From contig OZ255627.1 in NCBI GenBank assembly GCA_965276765.1, positions 1,302,001 through 1,366,000 of the forward strand: a DNA stretch of 64,000 nt, written 5' to 3'. Position 1 is the first letter of the stretch. Every line of letters begins with the position of its first letter. The notes under the pieces are model-generated. The model did no database searches. It saw nothing but the letters and a program-made list of their open reading frames with translations, and had not been told where the DNA came from. The position numbers were made by a program, and so were the translations under genes. Origin of the DNA: G965276765 sp965276765 (GTDB lineage: Bacteria; Actinomycetota; Acidimicrobiia; Acidimicrobiales; Palsa-688). Shown one piece after another: positions 42,837-52,268 of this stretch.

Positions 42837-44597
42837 TCAGGCGTTCCGGCCGAGAATTTCGCTGAGGGCGTCGGTTAGGAGTTGGAGCGCTCGGTCGTCG
42901 TCCCAGACGGCATCGGGGTGTCTCCAGGCGACGTAGCCGTCTGGGCGGACGAGGATTGCACCGGCTTCGTGGATCTCGCGTGCTCGCTGCCAGTCGCCGT
43001 ATGGGTCGGCGGTCGGGCTGGCTCCAATGGTCAGGGTGCGGAGGTAGGCGCGGTCGAGTTTCTCGGCGGCGTGTACCCAGGCGGTGCCGGCGAGGCCGGT
43101 GAGGAGCGAGAAGTTGCCGTGGCCGGTCACGTCAAGCGTGGAGACTCGGTTGCCTTGGTCGTTAACGATCCAGGCGTGGGGCAGCTTGGCGCCGGGCCGG
43201 GTAGTCGCCTGCAAGTAGAGCTGGCGGTCCCGCGCCCAGTGTTCTACGGCGGGGTCTGAGATGACGGCGGAGGACTGGTAGCGCTGGTTGAGCTCGACGC
43301 CTTGGGCGTTGAACTCGGTGTTTTTCAATTCGATGGCCGCACGGAGGCGATTGCGGACCTCGACGCCGGCCGGGCTCGGGTCGAGCAGTTTGGCGATGCC
43401 AGCCGCGACGGGGTCGGCCTCGCCGACGGTGCGGAAGCATTCATTGATGGGCCCGTAGTCCTTTCGGGACTGGTTGGCTCTGGCGACGACCTGTGCACCG
43501 ACGGGCTGGCGCTCGAGGCTGTAGGTCTCGAGGAGGGAGGGATCGGCGTGCCCGTTGATGACGTAGGCGAGCTTCCATGCCAAGTTGTAGGCGTCTTGGA
43601 TGGATGTGTTGGATCCGAGGCCGCTGCTGGGTGGGTGGCGGTGGACAGCGTCGCCGCCGCAGAAGACTCGTCCGAGTGAGTAGGTCGTGGCGCATGCCTG
43701 GTTCACGTGCCATGTGGTGACGGTTTCGATGTTGACGTCGACGTTGGGGTCGCCGATCATTTCTTTGATGCGGGGGAGGACGGATTCGGGGCGGAGGTCG
43801 GGTTCGCCGGCGGTCATGTCGTGGCCCCATCCTGCGATCCATTGATGCCAAGGGCGGATGGTTCGGAGGGTGCCCATGCCGATCTCGCCGTACCCGGCAC
43901 CGGGAGTCATGATCCAGTGCAGGATGCTGGGACGGTGCTCGACGTAGGCGGCGAGGTCGGCGTCGAAGAGCGTGTAGATGGTCGTCGCGCGGGCCATCTC
44001 ACCTTCGATGGTGAGACCGATGTGGTCGGCTATCAGCGAGCGGGCGCCGTCCGCGCCGATGAGGTAGTGGGACCGAACGCGGTAGGTCCGGCCGGTCAGG
44101 CAGTCGCGGAGCTGGGTTGTGACGCCGCTGGCGTCTTGGGTGTGGGACAGGTACTCGGTGTTGAACGCCGTGCTGGCCCCGCGGGCGGCTGCGTTCTTGA
44201 CCAGGACGGGTTCCATGTAGAGCTGCGGGATGTCGAGGAGAGGGCAGGGACTCCCGGCCAGGTAGTCGCCGATGCGTTGCTCGCCGGTGCCCCACGTGCG
44301 GAGGCGGGCAACCTCCTCTCCGGCGAGGCTGGTGGTGAAGAGGGTGTCGCCCATGAGTTTCCAGGGGGTGGCGTAGCTCGTGGCTTCGTCCTCGACGCCG
44401 AGGTCGCGCAGGACTTCGAGGGCCCGCTGGTTGGTGATGTGCGCCCTGGGGCTGTTCGCCAGCCAGTTCCAGCGGGTGACGGCGTGAACGCGCACGCCGT
44501 AGGTGGCGAGCGCGAGGGCGGCAGTCGCCCCCGTCGGTCCGGTGCCGACAACGAGGACGTCGACTTCGAGCTCGGGTGCTGGTGACGTGATGTCCAT
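42837..44597 (-). CDS. FAD-dependent phenol hydroxylase, TfdB-like
   Basis: 586 residues. Adds a hydroxyl ortho to a phenolic OH with NAD(P)H and O2 to make a catechol for ring cleavage. FAD motif VLVVGTGPTGATAALALATY, then SPRAHITNQRALEVLRDLGV, FAD second motif YLIGADGARSLIADHIGL, and RVFCGGDAVHRHPPSSGLGS. The stretch resembles 2,4-dichlorophenol 6-monooxygenase more than MhpA. It is the last gene of the operon, 52 bp after the aldolase. Confidence 0.92.
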   Translation of the reverse strand: MDITSPAPELEVDVLVVGTGPTGATAALALATYGVRVHAVTRWNWLANSPRAHITNQRALEVLRDLGVEDEATSYATPWKLMGDTLFTTSLAGEEVARLRTWGTGEQRIGDYLAGSPCPLLDIPQLYMEPVLVKNAAARGASTAFNTEYLSHTQDASGVTTQLRDCLTGRTYRVRSHYLIGADGARSLIADHIGLTIEGEMARATTIYTLFDADLAAYVEHRPSILHWIMTPGAGYGEIGMGTLRTIRPWHQWIAGWGHDMTAGEPDLRPESVLPRIKEMIGDPNVDVNIETVTTWHVNQACATTYSLGRVFCGGDAVHRHPPSSGLGSNTSIQDAYNLAWKLAYVINGHADPSLLETYSLERQPVGAQVVARANQSRKDYGPINECFRTVGEADPVAAGIAKLLDPSPAGVEVRNRLRAAIELKNTEFNAQGVELNQRYQSSAVISDPAVEHWARDRQLYLQATTRPGAKLPHAWIVNDQGNRVSTLDVTGHGNFSLLTGLAGTAWVHAAEKLDRAYLRTLTIGASPTADPYGDWQRAREIHEAGAILVRPDGYVAWRHPDAVWDDDRALQLLTDALSEILGRNA

Positions 44598-44649
44598 CTA
44601 GGTCCCCCGGGAAGCGGTGGTCATGGGTGCAGGTGAGAAGGCGCGCTGG

Positions 44650-45684
44650 TCAAGCGGTCCGGCCGACGAGATCGAGGGCGACGTCGACGATCATGTCTTC
44701 CTGTCCGCCGACGAGGCCGCGGCGGCCGACCTCGACGAGGATGTCGCGGGTGTCGAGTCCGTAGGTGCGGGCGGCCCGCTCGGCGTGACGGAGGAAGCTG
44801 GAGTAGACCCCGGCGTAGCCGAGGGTAAGGGTCTCTCGGTCGACTTGGACGGGCCGGTCCTGGAGCGGCCGAACGAGGTCGTCGGCGGCATCTTGGAGGG
44901 CGAAGAGGTCGCAGCCGTGCTGCCAGCCGAGCAGGTTGGCGACGGCGACGAGCGGTTCGATCGGGCAGTTCCCGGCGCCGGCTCCCATCCCGGCGAGTGA
45001 GGCGTCGACGCGTGTCACGCCTTCTTTGACGGCGACGACGGAGTTGGCGACGGCGAGGGACAGGTTCTGGTGGGCGTGGACGCCGAGCTCGGTGGCGGGC
45101 GCGAGCAGATCCCGGTAGGCGCGGACCCGGGCCCGCATGGCGTCCATGGTGAGTCGGCCGCCGGAGTCGGTGACGTAGACGCAGTGGGCGCCGTAGGACT
45201 CCATCTTCTTCGCTTCGACGGCTAGGGCGTCGGGCGGGGCCATGTGGCTCATCATCAAGAAGCCAGACACGTCCATGCCGAGGTCTCGAGCCTTGGCGAT
45301 GTGCTGGGCGGCGATATCGCCTTCGGTGGCGTGGGTGGCCACCCGGACCGAGGTGATGCCTGCGTCGTGAGCCCGTTCGAGGTGCTCGATGGTGCCTATC
45401 CCAGGGATGAGCAGGGTCGTCAGTCGAGCGTGATGGACTACGTCGGCGACGGCGGCGATCCATTCGATGTCGGTGTGTGCGGCGGGGCCGTAGGTCAAGC
45501 TGGTGCCGGCGAGGCCGTCGCCGTGGGCGATCTCGATGGCATCGACGCCTGCATGGTCGAGGGCGGCGGCGATCGTACGGACCTGTTCGAGCGTGTAGCG
45601 GTGCCGGATGGCGTGTTGGCCGTCGCGGAGAGTGACGTCTTGGATGTAGACCGTCGGCGTCCGGCCCGGAGTCTGGTCGCTCAC
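44650..45684 (-). CDS. mhpE: 4-hydroxy-2-oxovalerate aldolase
   Basis: Cleaves 4-hydroxy-2-oxovalerate to pyruvate and acetaldehyde and channels the aldehyde to the partner dehydrogenase. 344 residues. DRE-TIM barrel with VTLRDGQHAIRHRYT, metal-ligand region GVHAHQNLSLAVANSVVAV, and GMGAGAGNCPIEPLVAV. Its start overlaps the dehydrogenase stop by 4 bp (ATGA-type), as usual for this tight enzyme pair. Confidence 0.96.
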   Translation of the reverse strand: MSDQTPGRTPTVYIQDVTLRDGQHAIRHRYTLEQVRTIAAALDHAGVDAIEIAHGDGLAGTSLTYGPAAHTDIEWIAAVADVVHHARLTTLLIPGIGTIEHLERAHDAGITSVRVATHATEGDIAAQHIAKARDLGMDVSGFLMMSHMAPPDALAVEAKKMESYGAHCVYVTDSGGRLTMDAMRARVRAYRDLLAPATELGVHAHQNLSLAVANSVVAVKEGVTRVDASLAGMGAGAGNCPIEPLVAVANLLGWQHGCDLFALQDAADDLVRPLQDRPVQVDRETLTLGYAGVYSSFLRHAERAARTYGLDTRDILVEVGRRGLVGGQEDMIVDVALDLVGRTA

Positions 45685-46643
45685 TGGAAGACCTCTGACT
45701 TCGGGGCGTTACGCCGGGCGGCGATGGCCTCGGCGACACGTAGGGCGGCCGAGGTCATGATGTCGAGGTTGCCGGCGTATGCCGGCAGGTAGTGGGCGGC
45801 GCCCTCCACCTCGAGGAACACGCTGATCTGGGTGCGGGCCTGGGCGGTCAGGTCGGGTAAGAGGGTGTGGAGTGGTTCGGTGGCCTCGAGATCACCGAAT
45901 TGGACCTGCTGCTTGAGGCGGTAACCGGGGACGTAGGCGGCGACGGCCGTGACCATGGAGTGCACGGATGCTTCGACGCGTGCTCTTGTGGCTGCGTCGA
46001 GACGGTCGGTGACACACAGGACGGTGTCGCGCATGATGAGTGGGGGGTCGGCAGGGTTGAGGACGATGATGGCTTTGCCGGCTGCGGCTCCGCCCACGGC
46101 TTCGATGGCCGAGCTGGTCGTTTCGGTGAACTCGTCGATGTTGGCTCTGGTCCCGGGCCCGGCGGACTTGGAGGCGATGGAGGCCACGATTTCGGCGTAG
46201 CGGACCGGGGTGGCCTGGCTGACAGCGGCGACGATGGGGATGGTCGCCTGGCCGCCGCAGGTGACCATGTTGACGTTGGGGGCGTCTAGGTGGTCGTCGA
46301 GGTTCACGGCGGGGACCACGTAGGGGCCGATGGCGGCCGGGGTGAGGTCGATGAGATGTTTGCCGAGCGGGGTGAGCTTGGCGGCGTTGGCGTGATGGGC
46401 GGCCGCTGAGGTCGCGTCGAGGACGATGTCGATGCTCTCGAAGGCGGGCATGGCGATGAGCCCGTCGACACCGTCGGCGGTCGTGGCCATGTTCATTCGC
46501 CGGGCCCGGGCGAGACCGTCGGAATCGGGGTCGATGCCGACCAGGGCGGCGACCTCGAGGTTCTCGGAAAGCCGTTTGATCTTGATGAACAGGTCGGTGC
46601 CGATGTTGCCGGAGCCGATGATGGCCACATTGGTGCGGGTCAC
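45681..46643 (-). CDS. mhpF: Acetaldehyde dehydrogenase (acylating)
   Basis: Converts acetaldehyde with CoA and NAD to acetyl-CoA. 320 residues. Rossmann motif AIIGSGNIGTDLFIKIKRL and the catalytic Cys in NMVTCGGQATIPIVAAVSQ. The C-terminal dimer helix TSAALRVAEAIA matches. Coupled to aldolase and hydratase by 4-bp overlaps. Confidence 0.96.
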   Translation of the reverse strand: MTRTNVAIIGSGNIGTDLFIKIKRLSENLEVAALVGIDPDSDGLARARRMNMATTADGVDGLIAMPAFESIDIVLDATSAAAHHANAAKLTPLGKHLIDLTPAAIGPYVVPAVNLDDHLDAPNVNMVTCGGQATIPIVAAVSQATPVRYAEIVASIASKSAGPGTRANIDEFTETTSSAIEAVGGAAAGKAIIVLNPADPPLIMRDTVLCVTDRLDAATRARVEASVHSMVTAVAAYVPGYRLKQQVQFGDLEATEPLHTLLPDLTAQARTQISVFLEVEGAAHYLPAYAGNLDIMTSAALRVAEAIAARRNAPKSEVFQ

Positions 46644-47506
46644 GAATCGTCCTTTCGATGCGGGGTCGGCTCGGTGCTCTTGCCGGGCTTCGGAGCGAAG
46701 CTCACCGAGACCCGGCCGACGCCAACGACATCTGCGCTGTAGGTGGCGCCGAGCTCAACGTCGACCATGGGGCCGAGCGCCCCCGAGAGGATGGTCTCAC
46801 CGGCCCGGAGTGGCTGGCCGTGATCTCGGACCGTTTCAGCCAGCCAGGCGACGGCCGCGAGCGGATCGCCCAAGCAGTCAGCGCCCGTGCCGGACGAGAC
46901 GATCGTCTGGTCGCGATGTAGGACCATCTCGACTTCGGCCGGAACGAATGCGTCGAGGGGTGTTTCGTCGCCACCGAGGACGAAAAGCCCGCACGAGGCA
47001 TTATCGGCGACGGTGTCGATGATGCTGATGTCCCACCCGGCGATCCGACTGTCGACGATCTCCAGGGCGGCGTGCGCATGGGCGATGGCTTTGGCGACAT
47101 CGGCGGCGGTGATCGGACCGGTCCGGTCCAGGTCGGCGCCGAGCACGAAGGCGACCTCGGCTTCGATCCTCGGCTGGAGCAATCGGCCGCCACCGACGAT
47201 GCCGCCGTCGGGGACGGCCATGTCGTCGAGGAGGACCCCGAAGTCCGGCTGGTCGACGCCGAGCTGAGCCTGGACCTTTGGGTTGGTTAGGCCGATCTTG
47301 CGGCCGACAGCCTTCGCGCCGTGGGCCAGGCGCTCCGCGATCAGCTTCTGCTGGACGGCGTACGCGATACGAATGTCACCGGCGGCTAAGAGGTCCCGGA
47401 CCGGTGGGGTCGGGCTGGCATTGTTTGTTGCTGCGGCCAGCCGGCGGGCCGCGTCGAGCACCGTCGGCATGGCGCCGCCGTCTGCGGTCACGGGCTGTTC
47501 GGTCAT
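46640..47506 (-). CDS. mhpD: 2-keto-4-pentenoate hydratase
   Basis: Adds water to 2-hydroxypenta-2,4-dienoate to give 4-hydroxy-2-oxovalerate. 288 residues from MTEQPVTADGG. Family marks: GRKIGLTNPKVQAQLGVDQP and metal-site residues in RIEAEVAFVLGADL. A 4-bp overlap with the upstream hydrolase gene shows co-translation. Confidence 0.94.
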   Translation of the reverse strand: MTEQPVTADGGAMPTVLDAARRLAAATNNASPTPPVRDLLAAGDIRIAYAVQQKLIAERLAHGAKAVGRKIGLTNPKVQAQLGVDQPDFGVLLDDMAVPDGGIVGGGRLLQPRIEAEVAFVLGADLDRTGPITAADVAKAIAHAHAALEIVDSRIAGWDISIIDTVADNASCGLFVLGGDETPLDAFVPAEVEMVLHRDQTIVSSGTGADCLGDPLAAVAWLAETVRDHGQPLRAGETILSGALGPMVDVELGATYSADVVGVGRVSVSFAPKPGKSTEPTPHRKDDS

Positions 47507-48375
47507 GATCTGCTGTCGGCGAGGAACTCGAGGACGGTGTGGTTGAACTTGTCGCGCTGTTCCCACTGGGGCCAGTGCCCGGCGTCGCTGATGTGCTCGA
47601 ATCGGCCCCCGGGGATCTTCTCGGCCATGTCCATCCCGGCTGCGGCCGGCCCGGACGGATCGTTGGAGGTCCACACCACGAGGGCGGTGTGGGGAACGGC
47701 GGCGAGCTCGTCGTCGGTGATGAGGTTCCGGCGGCGGACGTCAGGGTCTTGCAGGCAGAGGATATGGCGCATCGACTCGGCAAAGCCCGGTTGGCTGTAG
47801 ATGGTTCGGCGGATGTCGACCAGTTCGTCGGTGACCGTTGCCGGGTCGGCCATGAGCCATTCCAGGCGGGCCCGGATCCGTTCGGGGCTCGGGTCGTCCG
47901 CGGCGGCCTGGGACAGGCCACGGATGCGTTCCATCACCTCGGGGCGCGCCATGGTGCCGCCCGGCGTGTTGAGCACCAGCTTGTCGACCCGCTGCGGGTA
48001 GAGCGCGGCGAACTTGACGGCCACCCACCCGCCGAGCGACTCACCGTTGAGGTGGGCCCGCTTGATGTCGAGAGCGTCGAGCAGGCCGGCGAGGTGGGCG
48101 ACGTACTCGGGAAGTTCCAGGTCCGTGGTAGCGGGGGTCGTGTAGCCGTGGCCCGGATAGTCGAAGGCGACCACGCGGTAACGCTCGGCGAAAGCTGGGA
48201 TGTTGTGGGCGTAGGCCTCGAGATGGCCGCCAGTCCCGGCGAGGAGGACTAACGGTTCACCGTCGGCCGGTCCCGCTTCGAGGACCCGGGTCCGCCATGC
48301 GCCGACCTGGACGTAGCGGATGGTGTGGGGGGTAGCGCCGAGCGCCACCCACACCGAAGTGTCCGCCTGGCTCAT
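47503..48375 (-). CDS. mhpC: Meta-cleavage product hydrolase (alpha/beta fold), MhpC-like
   Basis: Splits the C-C bond of the ring-opened 2-hydroxy-6-oxo-dienoate. 290 residues from MSQADTSVWVALG. Oxyanion segment VLLAGTGGHLEAYAHNIPAF, nucleophile HLNGESLGGWVAVK, acid in WTSNDPSG, and catalytic His in DAGHWPQWEQR. The start overlaps the isochorismatase-like gene by 4 bp. Confidence 0.93.
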   Translation of the reverse strand: MSQADTSVWVALGATPHTIRYVQVGAWRTRVLEAGPADGEPLVLLAGTGGHLEAYAHNIPAFAERYRVVAFDYPGHGYTTPATTDLELPEYVAHLAGLLDALDIKRAHLNGESLGGWVAVKFAALYPQRVDKLVLNTPGGTMARPEVMERIRGLSQAAADDPSPERIRARLEWLMADPATVTDELVDIRRTIYSQPGFAESMRHILCLQDPDVRRRNLITDDELAAVPHTALVVWTSNDPSGPAAAGMDMAEKIPGGRFEHISDAGHWPQWEQRDKFNHTVLEFLADSRS

Positions 48376-48986
48376 GCGCCCGCCCGTTTGGCGTTGAGGG
48401 CGTCGACCACATCTGCGCTGGTGGCGATCTCGGCGAGCAAGCCGAGCGAGGCGATCGAGGCGTCGTGGGCGCTTTCGTCGGCGGCGCTGCACGCATCGGC
48501 GATCACGACGGTCCGGTAGCCAAGGTCAGACGCCTGACGGGCGGTGCCTTCGACCGAGGCGTTGGTGGCCACCCCGGCGAAGCAGACAGTGTCGATGTCA
48601 CGGCTGCGCAGGAGGGTGTCGAGCTGGCTGGCCGCGAAGCCGCCGACACGCTGATGGGTCACAACGAGGTCGTCGGCTTGGGGGGTGAGTTCGCCGACGA
48701 TGGCCGCCTTGTCGGTGCCGTCGACCAGGCACTGGGACTGGAGGACGATGCCGAGCAGCGGCGAGTTCGCCACCATGTCGAGGTAGCCGGCCTTCCAGGC
48801 GACCCGGGTGTAGATCACGGTGGCGCCCGCGGCGCGCGCCGCGTCGAGGACCTTGCCGGTCACGCCGATGACGTCGCGGGCCAAAGCCTGGGCGGCGAAG
48901 AAGCCGCCGAAGGCGCCGTCTGCGGCGACGATGTCGTTCTGCATGTGGACCGCGACGATGGCGGTACGGGAGGCGGTGAGTTCCAT
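48372..48986 (-). CDS. Isochorismatase-fold protein with altered catalytic triad
   Basis: 204 residues from MELTASRTAIVAVHMQND, with an AGGAG box upstream. The fold is plain, but all three usual triad places differ: the Asp position reads VHMQND (His), the Lys position reads VVTHQRVGGF (His), and the Cys position reads GVATNASVEGT (Ser). Cysteine hydrolase chemistry is thus doubtful; a related non-hydrolase or other reaction is likely. It is embedded in the catabolic operon between a luciferase-like oxidoreductase and the MhpC-like hydrolase. Confidence 0.9.
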   Translation of the reverse strand: MELTASRTAIVAVHMQNDIVAADGAFGGFFAAQALARDVIGVTGKVLDAARAAGATVIYTRVAWKAGYLDMVANSPLLGIVLQSQCLVDGTDKAAIVGELTPQADDLVVTHQRVGGFAASQLDTLLRSRDIDTVCFAGVATNASVEGTARQASDLGYRTVVIADACSAADESAHDASIASLGLLAEIATSADVVDALNAKRAGA

Positions 48987-49014
48987 GGGACTGGCTCCTG
49001 TCGAAGTCTGCGGG

Positions 49015-50087
49015 TCAACTGTGGGCGAGAATGGAGCTGCCGATGTCGGCGACATCGCGCTCGGCGGTGAAGGGGTTGGAGAGGAAGGCGCTGACCATGT
49101 CCACGCCGGAGTCGAGCATCAGCTGGGTCTGCTCGCGGACATCGCCGGGACCGCCATACATGCACCAATAGTCGACAAGCTCCTTGGTGATGAGCGGTTT
49201 GTGTGCCGGGTCGAGGCCGCGCAGATATTTGGCCCACGTCTCGAGGTAGTGGGGCTGCTCGGGCGCGTTGGGATCGCCCAGATAAGCCATGGCCGCCTGG
49301 GTGGAGGCGTTGACGATCCCGGCGCCGAGCTCGTCGACGTGTTCGTTCATGAACCCGGAGTTGGTGAGGCACGACGAGATCGGCCCGGAGCCGAACCCGT
49401 TGGTGATGGCCTCTTCCCAGTTCTCGCCGTTGCGGAGCAGGTAGAACCAGGTGAGGGCGATGAGCTTGACCGACCCCTCGGGGCGGCCAGCATCGGCGAC
49501 GGCCTTGTCAAGCTCTCGGCGGACCAGGCCGATCATGTCCCGGGGTTGGGGCCCAGGCAGTAGATGACGGCGTCGGCCATGCCGGCGGCAGCCTTGAGGC
49601 CTTTGGGCCCGCCGGCCGCAACCCAGATCGGCACGTCGTCAATGTCGTACCACAGCCCATTGGTGTCGAGGAACTCGATCTCGCGCTGCTCGCCGAGCCA
49701 GTCGTGCATGACCCGCTCACCGCGCAGCAGGCCGCGGGACACGGTGACCGCGTCAACCAGCTCCTTTACCCGGGCCGTGCGATGACCCATGGACCGCAGG
49801 GCGTTGTTCGCCGTCCCGATCCCCAAGAAGGTGCGTCCTGGGGCGAGGTGGTTGAGGGTGGCCATCGAGTTCGCCGTCACCGGGGCGATCCTGGTCAATG
49901 GGTTCGTGACCATCGTCCCCAGGTTGATGGTCGAGGTTTCCCGGGCCGCGAGCGCGAGCTGCTGGTACGGGTCGGAGAACAACAGGGGTCCCTCGCCCAC
50001 GCCGAAGTGGGTGACACCGAGGTCCTCAGCCTGCTTGACCAGACCGACCTGGTCGATCTTGGCGCACGTACCGATACAGAAATCCAT
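49015..50087 (-). pseudogene. Luciferase-like (LLM) flavin/F420-dependent oxidoreductase, frameshifted
   Basis: Two halves of a single LLM barrel: 50087-49540 (MDFCIGTCAKIDQVGLVKQA ... ADAVIYCLGPNPGT) and 49536-49015 (MIGLVRRELDKAVADAG ... SNPFTAERDVADIGSSILAHS). The break is one base in a G/C run near 49540; joined, they give about 357 residues, the full family length. A good AAGGAG box precedes the start. Either a real mutation or a sequencing error. Related enzymes use F420 or FMN for monooxygenation or methylene transfer; its role would be upstream of the ring cleavage. Confidence 0.88.
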
Positions 50088-50144
50088 TGTGCTGCTCCTT
50101 TGTGTTGTCCCCCCGGGGGCAACCCCGGTCAGGCGGTTGAATAG

Positions 50145-51086
50145 TCAGGCGGGTACAGCGGTGGTGATCCCGAACCCAGCAACCCAAGCTGGGATCGGCT
50201 CGTAGAACGACGAGACGACTTGATACGGGCCGCTCGCGGCGAGAGCGGCGTAGGCCGCGATCCAGGTCCGGACCTCATGCGCCGAGTTGCCACCCTCCTC
50301 AGCGAACGACTCTGTCGACCACGAATCGATCTTCTCGAGGTCCCCCGAAGCGAGCAGATCGAGGAACTGGCGGTCCCACACAGGGTTGATCGGCCGACCC
50401 GGCGCAGCGCCGGCAACCGCCGCGATGCCGGCGGCGATGACTCGCTCCTGCCGTTCCCGGCGCTGTTCCGCCGTCAACACGCGACCCTCGGAAATCAGAC
50501 GCGATGCGACCTCGACGCTCGCTCCCTCCAGGGACGGCAGCGGCGGGTCATGCGACAAGCCGCCCGAGGCCACAAACAGCACCCGCCGTCCCAGATCCGC
50601 TGCGGCCCGCCCGATGGCCTCACCCAGAAGACGGCAGCGGCGCACCGGACCAAGCGGCACCGCGATCGAGTTGATGAATACCGGCACCACCGGGCACCGA
50701 TCGATCCCACCGAAGAGCAACTGGAGCGGCTGAGCGAAGCCGTGATCGACATACATCCTCTCTGAGACGCAGACGTCCACCTCCGAAGCGAGCGTCGCCC
50801 GCACCAGGCTGTAGGCGGTTTCCCGATCGACGCTCAGCGCCCCGGCGGGTGTGTAGTAGTCGCCGATCGCAGTCGCTGCTGCGCCCACACAGAACGAGGG
50901 CATCAGGTCATAGAAGAACCCGTTGTAATGGTCGGGGCCGAACAACACCACCAGCTCCGGGTCAAACCGACCAATGAACTCCCTGGCCCGGGCGAACTCC
51001 AGATCCACCCGATCTCGAACTCCCCCAGCAGGCTCGTTGAAGCCCATCAACGGAGAATGCGACATCGCCACCAACGCGACCGTCAC
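50145..51086 (-). CDS. mhpB: Class III extradiol dioxygenase, MhpB-like
   Basis: Ring-opening dioxygenase (2,3-dihydroxyphenylpropionate 1,2-dioxygenase type) using Fe(II). 313 residues, GTG start chosen because the SHSPLMGF motif then sits at the same place as in E. coli MhpB. Iron and active-site regions: VALVAMSHSPLMG, LVVLFGPDHYNGFFYDLMP, ERMYVDHGFAQPLQLLFGG, and LFVASGGLSHDPPLP. First structural gene of the operon, 57 bp before the LLM gene. Confidence 0.95.
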   Translation of the reverse strand: MTVALVAMSHSPLMGFNEPAGGVRDRVDLEFARAREFIGRFDPELVVLFGPDHYNGFFYDLMPSFCVGAAATAIGDYYTPAGALSVDRETAYSLVRATLASEVDVCVSERMYVDHGFAQPLQLLFGGIDRCPVVPVFINSIAVPLGPVRRCRLLGEAIGRAAADLGRRVLFVASGGLSHDPPLPSLEGASVEVASRLISEGRVLTAEQRRERQERVIAAGIAAVAGAAPGRPINPVWDRQFLDLLASGDLEKIDSWSTESFAEEGGNSAHEVRTWIAAYAALAASGPYQVVSSFYEPIPAWVAGFGITTAVPA

Positions 51087-51198
51087 CTCGGTGACCCCGG
51101 CGCCGGCCCTGCCGGACACGCGCCGCCCGCTACGCAAAACCCTCGCAGCACTCCTGTTGTCACTTGCGGCTGCACCTGCTCGAAACCCCCGGTACAAT

Positions 51199-51216
51199 TG
51201 GCATGCTAGTATGTCA
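51199..51216. promoter_or_regulatory. Palindromic operator between the GntR regulator and the catabolic operon
   Basis: TGGCATGCTAGTATGTCA reads nearly the same on both strands (14 of 18 positions symmetric; the exceptions are purine/pyrimidine swaps). It lies in the 225-bp divergent region before mhpB and GntR. Confidence 0.78.
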
Positions 51217-51310
51217 GTTGAGCGTAAGGGGTAGACAGCGCCTTGGCAAGTCCCAATCTTCAACACCGCAGAACAGAACGGACCTCCCCGCTCGATACGC
51301 TGCCGCGCAG

Positions 51311-52042
51311 ATGACAGCTTCTGAACCGGCGCCCGGCGGCCCCAACAGGACATCAGCGGTACGTCCGCTCGCCGCGCTCTCCGGCCGCGGCCTATCCCCG
51401 CTCGTCTACGACAACATCAAAGAGCGTCTCCTCGAGGGCGTCTACGCCGCGGGCGAACGGCTCCCCGTCGAACAGTTGAAGGCCGAGTTCGAGGTCTCGA
51501 AGCAGCCGATCATGGATGCCCTTCGCCGGCTGGCGTCCGAAGGACTCCTCGAGATCGTCCCCCAGTCAGGTACCCGCGTGCCGATCTACAGCCCGCAAGA
51601 CGTTGCGGACTTCTTCGCCATGTTCGGTGGAATGGAAGGAGCCGTCGCGGGCGTCGCCGCACAGCGAGCCCAAGAGGACCAACTCGCTGAGCTTCAGCGC
51701 ACGAACGACGACATCGGCTCCCTTACCCGCCAGCCCGACCCCGCCGCCCGATCCCACGGCTACAGGGTCCTCAACCGGAAGTTCCACACCATCATCAACA
51801 CCATGGCCCACTCCCCCGCCATCGCCGATATCAGCCGGCGGATGTGGGACATCTCGGATCTCCTCATCAACACCAGCGGCATCCCCCAACCACTCGCCGA
51901 CGCCATCGATGACCGCTTCCACGATCACGACCGCATCATCGAGGCCCTACTAGCCGGCAACAGCGAAACCGCCCGAGCCGAGATGGAAGCACACATCCTC
52001 GGGACCGTCGACATCATTCACGCCGGTCCCACCGCGATCTGA
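51311..52042 (+). CDS. GntR-family (FadR/FCD subfamily) regulator
   Basis: 243 residues from MTASEPAPGG; start weakly supported by a ribosome-binding site. N-terminal winged helix (LEGVYAAGERLPVEQLKAEF EVSKQPIMDALRRL) and a C-terminal FCD effector domain with metal-ligand pattern (DFFAMFGGMEGAVAG ... NRKFHTIINTMAHSPAI). Divergent from the catabolic operon, so the likely repressor, relieved by a pathway intermediate. Confidence 0.93.
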   Translation: MTASEPAPGGPNRTSAVRPLAALSGRGLSPLVYDNIKERLLEGVYAAGERLPVEQLKAEFEVSKQPIMDALRRLASEGLLEIVPQSGTRVPIYSPQDVADFFAMFGGMEGAVAGVAAQRAQEDQLAELQRTNDDIGSLTRQPDPAARSHGYRVLNRKFHTIINTMAHSPAIADISRRMWDISDLLINTSGIPQPLADAIDDRFHDHDRIIEALLAGNSETARAEMEAHILGTVDIIHAGPTAI

Positions 52043-52268
52043 GGGCAGCCGTTCCACAGAGGGAGTCGGGGTCGCCAAACCACCTTCCAAAGCGGGATCA
52101 GCTGCATCCGCACGCACCCACCCGGACGATGAGTGCCGTTCAGGGGCGTACCAGATTGACGGGTACGTGTTGCCCAGATCGATCCGTCCCAAGGCGCGTC
52201 AAGGCCCGTTCCCGACGTGTTGGCCTGGCCCGGAGTGACCGCTCGGGTACCGCCCCAAGACGAGCCGG
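52043..52268. other. Intergenic region between GntR and relaxase genes
   Basis: 226 bp where the two genes end convergently. No gene or clear hairpin terminator is seen. Confidence 0.4.
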
